Positions 6,749 to 10,816 of a DNA stretch of 10,816 nt are shown here, piece by piece. The notes beneath the pieces are model-generated. The model saw nothing but the letters and a program-made list of their open reading frames with translations. It was not told where the DNA came from and did not search any database. Within the stretch, counting starts at the first letter, position 1. The number at the start of each line of letters is the position of its first letter. A program made the position numbers and the translations under genes. Source of the stretch: Treponema sp. (GTDB lineage Bacteria > Spirochaetota > Spirochaetia > Treponematales > Breznakiellaceae); the NCBI GenBank assembly GCA_031264395.1, contig JAISEB010000277.1:1-10816 (forward strand), written 5' to 3'.

Positions 6749-6792
6749 ATCACTTTAATCCTGTGATCGCCTTGATGTACGAAATAGCGGCC

Positions 6793-7560
6793 TTACGCGC
6801 ACACATACGCCCCGTCCACAATGATGTCGCTTCCCGATGTATACCCCGAGCTGTCCGCGGCAAGGTACAAAACCGCGCCTATAAGCTCTTCGGGTTTGCC
6901 CATGCGGTGAAACGGGATAAGGGGCATCCAGGCGTCCCTGAGTTCCTGCGGCGTGTCGACACTCATGGGAGTGGCGATGTAGCCGGGGGAAAGGCTGTTG
7001 ACCCGTATGCCGTGAGGCGCCCATTCAACGGCAAGGGAGCGCGTCATGTGTATGATGCCGGCCTTGGACGCGTTGTACGACGCCTGCCACTGGGGCACGT
7101 TTACAACGGAACCTGACATGGAGGCCATGTTGATGATGCTTCCCTTTATTTTCCGCTCAATCATGACGCGGCCGGCGGCCCGCGCCACGATGTATTCGCC
7201 TGTGAGGTTTATGTCCAGCACCTCGCGCCATTCGTCTATACCGGCCTCAAGGGTGTCCTTGTGTATGCAGATACCCGCGTTGTTAAACACGATGTCAAGG
7301 GAGTGTGAACGGGACAGTACCCCGGCCAGCGCCGCGTCGACGGCTTTTTCGCTGGTAACATCGGCAATGAGGCTGTAGGCGCTGCCGCCTTCGGCCTGTA
7401 TTTTTTTGACGGTCTCATCCGCCCCTGTACGGGAAACAATGGCGACTTCCGCCCCGGCTTTGGCAAGGCCCGCCGCGATGACCTGGCCTATGCCCCGGCC
7501 GCCGCCTGTAACGAGGGCAACCTTGCCCTTCAAACCAAACAATTCATCCACATAGCTCAT
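6793..7560 (-). CDS. Short-chain dehydrogenase/reductase, likely polyol or ketose dehydrogenase
   Basis: This 255-aa classical SDR has every core motif: TGGGRGIG (18-25) for cofactor binding, D67, NNAG (93-96), N118, and the catalytic S149, Y162 and K166. The segment SMSGSVVNVPQWQASYNASK (147-166) resembles the active-site signature of mannitol, sorbitol and arabinitol dehydrogenases and L-xylulose reductases. I therefore expect reversible conversion of a ketose and a sugar alcohol, or of a related hydroxy acid. S43-R44 at the end of the second strand hints at NADP(H), but this is weak. The ATG at 7560 follows GGGGAG by 5 bases. It is the first gene of the operon, directly behind the regulated promoter, and the transporter genes follow after 138 bp. 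The exact substrate cannot be determined from sequence. Confidence 0.92.
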   Translation of the reverse strand: MSYVDELFGLKGKVALVTGGGRGIGQVIAAGLAKAGAEVAIVSRTGADETVKKIQAEGGSAYSLIADVTSEKAVDAALAGVLSRSHSLDIVFNNAGICIHKDTLEAGIDEWREVLDINLTGEYIVARAAGRVMIERKIKGSIINMASMSGSVVNVPQWQASYNASKAGIIHMTRSLAVEWAPHGIRVNSLSPGYIATPMSVDTPQELRDAWMPLIPFHRMGKPEELIGAVLYLAADSSGYTSGSDIIVDGAYVCA

Positions 7561-7592
7561 TGCCGCTCCCCGTCATACAGGTGGTTTATATC

Positions 7593-7612
7593 ATAAGTTT
7601 ATATAAACTTAT
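7593..7612. promoter_or_regulatory. Perfect 20-bp palindromic operator
   Basis: ATAAGTTTATATAAACTTAT is an exact palindrome. It begins about where transcription of the dehydrogenase-transporter operon should start, just downstream of its -10 box, a classic repressor position. Its core AGTTTATATAAA recurs at 7757-7768 over the divergent promoter. The AGTTT...AAACT form resembles the XylR operators of ROK repressors. The divergent ROK protein is therefore the most likely binder. Confidence 0.75.
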
Positions 7613-7620
7613 TTAGAAAG

Positions 7621-7649
7621 ATTGTAACTGCGATCCACAATAATGTCAA
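7621..7649 (-). promoter_or_regulatory. Sigma70-type promoter of the sugar operon
   Basis: On the minus strand TTGACA (7649-7644) is followed by exactly 17 bases and then TACAAT (7626-7621). The -35 is perfect and the -10 has five of six consensus bases. Transcription should start near 7614, giving a leader of about 54 nt whose first 20 bases are the palindromic operator. Confidence 0.75.
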
Positions 7650-7737
7650 CATATTTTTCCCCTGAAGCATAAAAAGGCACTTGTTAAACAGGATACTAAG
7701 GATGTCCGGGTAAAACACGATAATTTCTTATCAGCTA

Positions 7738-7766
7738 TTGAAATACTTAATAAAGTAGTTTATATA
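7738..7766 (+). promoter_or_regulatory. Promoter of the ROK regulator gene, overlapped by operator core
   Basis: TTGAAA (7738-7743), a 17-base spacer and TATATA (7761-7766) form a plausible sigma70 promoter with a start near 7773. The -10 lies inside AGTTTATATAAAT (7757-7769), which shares a 12-base core with the operator at 7593-7612. This is the arrangement expected for autorepression. It also means an ATG at 7771 would be at or before the transcript's 5' end. Confidence 0.55.
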
Positions 7767-7778
7767 AATAATGGAGTT

Positions 7779-7830
7779 TGTTCCAAAATCCGGTTGCTTT
7801 TGGAACAGCCTCAATAAATTTGTTCAAAAA
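7779..7830 (+). promoter_or_regulatory. Three alternating TGTTC(C/A)AAAA half-sites in the ROK leader
   Basis: TGTTCCAAAA (7779-7788) and TTTTGGAACA (7798-7807) form a perfect 10-bp inverted repeat with a 9-base loop. A third arm, TGTTCAAAAA (7821-7830), can pair with the middle arm with one G-A mismatch. Arms one and three lie in a direct repeat of 19 bases with 17 matches (7777-7795 and 7819-7837), 42 bases apart. This could be a set of DNA operators for a second regulator or a pair of mutually exclusive RNA hairpins upstream of the ribosome site at 7842-7845. Confidence 0.55.
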
Positions 7831-7851
7831 CCCGGTTTTGCGGAGAAAAAA

Positions 7852-8979
7852 ATGATCAGCCGCGCGCAGGTTCCCATTGAAAACAAACAAACAACCCGTA
7901 ACCGCATCTACCAGCTTGTGTACCAGAAAGGACGGATTTCCAAGCCGGAGATCGCCAGTCAGCTGGGGATAAGCCTGCCGACGGCCATACAGAATGTCAA
8001 AAACCTGCGGGCCGACGGGCTTCTTAAGGAAGGAGAGGTCCTTGATTCAACAGGGGGGCGCAAGGCGGTGTCCGTTGTCTGCGAAAAAAACGCGAAATTC
8101 GCCATTGGAACGGACATAACCCGCAACCATGTCAGCATAGTCCTTATCAACCTTGCGACCGAAATTATCGAAAGCACCCGTTTCGAGATACCCTATGAAA
8201 ATACGCAGGCCTATTATCAGGAAGTGGTAAACTGTATCGGGGAGCTTGTCGCCGTTTCGGGGATCAAGACTGAACACATACTGGGGGCGGGGTTTTCCGT
8301 TCCGGGGGTTCTTACCAGGGACGGGCAGATGATCATTTACTCCCACGTTCTGCAGGTTTCGGCCCTGCCCTGTTCCACTATCAGCCGGGGGCTCGGCTTT
8401 CCTTCTGTACTGTGCAACGACGCCAACGCGGCGGGTTTCGCGGAGATGTGGAAGCACAAATACCGTACCGACGCCGTCTTCCTTTCCTTGAGCGATACGG
8501 TCGGGGGGGCCATACTTCTTCACAATGAACTTTACCTGGGGGAAAACCAGCGGGGCGGGGAATTCGGCCACATGACACTGGTACAGGACGGGCTTCCCTG
8601 TTACTGCGGGCAAAAGGGGTGCATGGACGCCTATTGTTCGGCGCTGGTACTTTCCCGTCATACAGGCGGCAGCCTGGAACTTTTTTTCAAAAAACTTGCC
8701 GAAGGGGACAAGGCGATTCTTGCCGTATGGGAACAGTACCTTTCCTTTCTTACCATGGCGGTGAACAACCTCCTTGTTTCCTTTGACTGCAGCCTGATTC
8801 TGGGAGGTTATCTGGGAGAGTACCTCGAGGGATATATAGACGACCTCCGCAAGTCGACGATGAAAATATCGACTTTCACAGGCAACGAGGACTACATTAC
8901 CGCCTGCAGCTACAGGAAGGAAGCCGCCGCGGTGGGGGCGGCGCTTTTCTTTGTCCGGCCTTTTATCAAGCAGCTGTAG
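7852..8979 (+). CDS. ROK-family transcriptional regulator (XylR/NagC-like repressor)
   Basis: I start at ATG 7852 (375 aa), because GGAG lies 6 bases upstream and the predicted transcript begins near 7773. The in-frame ATG at 7771 would add 27 residues with no support. The N-terminus has a winged helix-turn-helix (about 14-70; KPEIASQLGISLPTAIQNVKNL at 31-52). The ROK domain (about 82-365) has GAGFSVPGV (145-153), ND (189-190), the zinc-ligand region GEFGH (236-240) and CYCGQKGC (250-257). The kinase glycine loop is degenerate (SDTVGGAI, 214-221), so it should sense sugar rather than phosphorylate it. It lies divergent to the sugar operon with matching operator cores on both promoters, so it probably represses the operon and itself, with a pathway sugar as inducer. 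Confidence 0.92.
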   Translation: MISRAQVPIENKQTTRNRIYQLVYQKGRISKPEIASQLGISLPTAIQNVKNLRADGLLKEGEVLDSTGGRKAVSVVCEKNAKFAIGTDITRNHVSIVLINLATEIIESTRFEIPYENTQAYYQEVVNCIGELVAVSGIKTEHILGAGFSVPGVLTRDGQMIIYSHVLQVSALPCSTISRGLGFPSVLCNDANAAGFAEMWKHKYRTDAVFLSLSDTVGGAILLHNELYLGENQRGGEFGHMTLVQDGLPCYCGQKGCMDAYCSALVLSRHTGGSLELFFKKLAEGDKAILAVWEQYLSFLTMAVNNLLVSFDCSLILGGYLGEYLEGYIDDLRKSTMKISTFTGNEDYITACSYRKEAAAVGAALFFVRPFIKQL

Positions 8980-9027
8980 GATATATACTGGACATGGCTT
9001 TAGCCCTGTAAAATCGTATTTTTAGGC

Positions 9028-9032
9028 GGGAG
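9028..9032 (+). promoter_or_regulatory. Ribosome binding site deciding a TTG start
   Basis: GGGAG is placed 7 bases before TTG at 9040 and supports this rare codon as the start of the cyclase-like gene. The first in-frame ATG codes for residue 28 and would remove the Cys-containing N-terminus. Confidence 0.55.
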
Positions 9033-9039
9033 TGTTATT

Positions 9040-9975
9040 TTGACCAGAAAAACGGAGAACGCGGGCATCATCAACGCCGGCGCGTGCAGAAAGTGCCTGC
9101 AGTCCATACCGGTGGATTCCATGATCCGCTTCGCCAAACTTGTACATCCGGGATACAGCATCTACCGCCGCCTTGGCCTTACCGAGGGAATGCCTGTGTC
9201 AAACCAGAACGCGGCGGAACGCATCGTGGCGGACATGATACAGGACGGTTTCTACATCGACTTTGTGGAAGCGCTGGTACGCGCCGACGCCGAAGGCTAC
9301 ATGGGCCGGCGCTACGCCCTCCGGGGGCTTAACGACGTGGTCTCCGGGGTTATTCAGGCCGGTTACAGCTACGACAAGGTGTCGGGCCGGTTTTTCGAAA
9401 ATCAGCGCGAGCGCGTCACGGAAAACTGGGGCCGCCTGCAGGAAGGGGACGAACGGCGCATGACGGTGCTTCGCCTTGATATTGCGGGCAACTCGCTTCT
9501 TGTAAGAAAAAATTCACGGGAAAAAATAAACCGGGCCTACAGGGATCTCAGGGCCATTGTCGAAAGGGCCGTTACAAAACGGCTGGGGCGGCTTTGGTCC
9601 TGGGAAGGCGACGGGGCGCTGGGGGTCTTTATGTTCGGGACCATAGAGCAAATGGCCGTTTACGCCGGCATGGAGATCCTGCACGAACTGTTCTTTTACA
9701 ACAGGCTGGAGAACCCGCTGGAAAGCCCCATCGCCGTAAGGACTGCCGTTCACATAGGAGACGTCCGCTATTCACACAACCCGGTTGAACGGCTCAAAAA
9801 CGAAACCATAAGGCAGGTGGTCGAACTGGAATCGCGGGCGGCCGCGTCCGATTCCATGGCGGTTTCCTTCAACCTTTTCATGTCCATAGATCAGGGCATT
9901 ACGGATCTGTTTACGCGGGAAAAGTCGCAGGGGGGAATCAAGTTCCGCCTTTACAGCGTCGGGGCGGAGCCATGA
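9040..9975 (+). CDS. Nucleotide cyclase-homology domain protein with both metal-binding Asp
   Basis: This 311-aa protein starts at TTG behind GGGAG. The N-terminal half (about 1-125) is of unknown type, with CRKC at 16-19. The C-terminal part (about 138-310) resembles a class III adenylate/guanylate cyclase domain: LRLDIAGNS (144-152) with D147 as first metal Asp, WEGDGALGVF (188-197) with D191 as second, and VRTAVHIGDV (233-242). The usual substrate-choosing Lys before the GD motif appears as Ser or Trp. The transition-state Asn is E262 in VELESR, though R266 remains. It may therefore be a weak enzyme, need a partner, or act as a nucleotide sensor. No membrane segment or signal peptide is seen, so it is cytoplasmic. 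Its stop overlaps the start of a second cyclase-like gene (ATGA), implying coupled translation and a possible complex. Confidence 0.65.
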   Translation: MTRKTENAGIINAGACRKCLQSIPVDSMIRFAKLVHPGYSIYRRLGLTEGMPVSNQNAAERIVADMIQDGFYIDFVEALVRADAEGYMGRRYALRGLNDVVSGVIQAGYSYDKVSGRFFENQRERVTENWGRLQEGDERRMTVLRLDIAGNSLLVRKNSREKINRAYRDLRAIVERAVTKRLGRLWSWEGDGALGVFMFGTIEQMAVYAGMEILHELFFYNRLENPLESPIAVRTAVHIGDVRYSHNPVERLKNETIRQVVELESRAAASDSMAVSFNLFMSIDQGITDLFTREKSQGGIKFRLYSVGAEP

Positions 9976-10816
9976 ATTTTATTTTTACCTTTAGAAAAAA
10001 TCCGGGCGGGCTTTTGTCTGATAAAAAAGCCTCGGCGCTTTTTCAGATCCTCCCCGCCGAATCGCTGGGGAAGCACTCCCCTTCCGCCTGCGATATGAGC
10101 TATCTGGACATTTCAGGTCTTGGCCCGGCCGAAATCAAAAAAGCCGCCGCCCTCCTTAAAAAAAGATGCGCCGCTTCCCCCTGGGGGATCTTTGATCCCA
10201 GGGGAACGCATGAAGATCCCGCGTCTTTCTTTTTTGAAGGCGCCTCGGATTATCTGGGAAAAACGGCGTCCGCGGGCCTTTCCAAAAAGCGGCTCAACGC
10301 CGCCGCTTCCTGGCGCGGGGCTGCCGGCGGGGCCTTTCCGGACGGCGGGACGGCTCCTTCCCGGACGGGGGCCGCAAAGGCCCCCTCACTTCCGCCGAAA
10401 AAATCCGCGAAACTTTCTCCGGGAAAATTTGAAGGATGGAAAAGCATCAGGACCGGAACGGTTGCCCCTTTCCTTTTTCTGTACATCGCCCTTTCAACAA
10501 AGAGAAGCGACAATCTCAGATCGCGCCTTGGCGAAAAGGCCTTTACCCTGATCCGCGGCCGCCTGCGGGAATTGCTTCAGCAGCGGCTCGCCGGCGCTTC
10601 GGCCCTCCTCTGGATGGAAAGCGAATCGAACTTCCTCTTTCTGGTTCCCCCCTACGCGGCCCCGGCAAGGGCCGCCCTCACGGCGGGCCTCAAACTCGTC
10701 CTTGCCGCCCCCCTTGCCGGCATTGAAAACCTCGGCCTTTCGGAGCCGGTGGATTTTACCGCCGCCCTGCATTACGGAAAGACCGCCTTTCAGGCGCCGG
10801 GCAAAACCGGGACCGT
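9972..10816 (+). CDS. Second cyclase-like protein, metal-site residues lost; truncated by window end
   Basis: An open frame runs from ATG 9972 to the window edge (281 codons, no stop) with strong GC bias in third codon positions. The ATG overlaps the previous gene's stop as ATGA. Residues 1-110 (DMSYLDISGLGP, ASFFFEGASDYLGK) form a region I do not recognise. A Pro/Ala/Lys-rich linker follows at about 112-152. From about 163 it parallels the first protein's cyclase domain: FLFLYIALSTKRSD (167-180), LLWMESESNFLFLVP (212-226) and FTAALHYGKTAFQAPGKTG (262-280). The two metal Asp positions read as Ala173 and about Ser219, so it cannot bind catalytic metals in the usual way. It may be a pseudo-cyclase partner of the upstream protein. 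The C-terminus, with any Lys or Asn-Arg pair, lies outside the window. Confidence 0.65.
   Translation, partial: MNFIFTFRKNPGGLLSDKKASALFQILPAESLGKHSPSACDMSYLDISGLGPAEIKKAAALLKKRCAASPWGIFDPRGTHEDPASFFFEGASDYLGKTASAGLSKKRLNAAASWRGAAGGAFPDGGTAPSRTGAAKAPSLPPKKSAKLSPGKFEGWKSIRTGTVAPFLFLYIALSTKRSDNLRSRLGEKAFTLIRGRLRELLQQRLAGASALLWMESESNFLFLVPPYAAPARAALTAGLKLVLAAPLAGIENLGLSEPVDFTAALHYGKTAFQAPGKTGT

Noticed and set aside
6749..6767. CRP-like palindrome ATCAC-N9-GTGAT
   Set aside because: The half-sites are in the wrong orientation and spacing for the TGTGA-N6-TCACA consensus, and a 5-bp match can occur by chance.
8047..8661. Minus-strand open frame (204 codons) inside the ROK gene
   Set aside because: It is fully antisense to a gene with helix-turn-helix and ROK motifs.
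10120..10726. Pro/Arg-rich open frames at the right end
   Set aside because: They are out of frame with the 281-codon reading frame from 9972, which overlaps the upstream stop as ATGA and parallels the cyclase-like domain.

Overview
The window looks like a chromosomal stretch from a spirochaete, most likely a Treponema relative. This is inferred from the style of the proteins: nucleotide-cyclase-like proteins paired in tandem, carbohydrate ABC transporters with no local ATPase, and a VapC-type toxin with a 'IPADR...PP.IP.G' antitoxin. No rRNA or marker gene fixes the taxonomy. Coding regions have moderately high GC, rising at the right end, and the control regions are AT-rich.

Left part (1-1321). 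The first ~460 bases contain no convincing complete gene. They hold a dense cluster of palindromes, including a roughly 164-bp nested structure (136-299) bounded by a bulged 17-bp inverted repeat and followed by a T-rich tract. Then comes a two-gene toxin-antitoxin operon: a 90-aa antitoxin and a PIN-domain VapC-like toxin overlapping by 8 bases, with a -10-like box placed for a leaderless mRNA. A 213-bp gap separates the toxin from the convergent operon.

Central part (1322-7560, minus strand). In transcription order this is a carbohydrate-uptake operon: an SDR-family polyol/ketose dehydrogenase, an extracytoplasmic sugar-binding protein, two CUT1-type permeases (MalF-like with a GTG start, MalG-like with a TTG start), and a cytoplasmic GH3 beta-glycosidase. 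The likely logic is import of a short beta-linked oligosaccharide, hydrolysis inside the cell, and redox conversion of a released ketose or polyol. The transporter ATPase must be encoded elsewhere. A strong hairpin separates the binding-protein gene from the permease genes and probably lets more binding protein be made than permease.

Control region (7561-7851). The operon has an almost perfect sigma70 promoter (TTGACA-N17-TACAAT), with a perfect 20-bp palindrome at its transcription start. A divergent ROK-family (XylR/NagC-like) repressor gene has its own promoter, whose -10 overlaps a second copy of the same operator core. The ROK leader also holds three alternating copies of a TGTTC(C/A)AAAA motif that can form mutually exclusive hairpins.

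Right part (9040-end, plus strand). Two overlapping genes encode nucleotide-cyclase-homology proteins. The first keeps the two metal-binding Asp positions. The second, which runs off the window, lacks them. This pair and the palindrome cluster are the least explained parts of the window.
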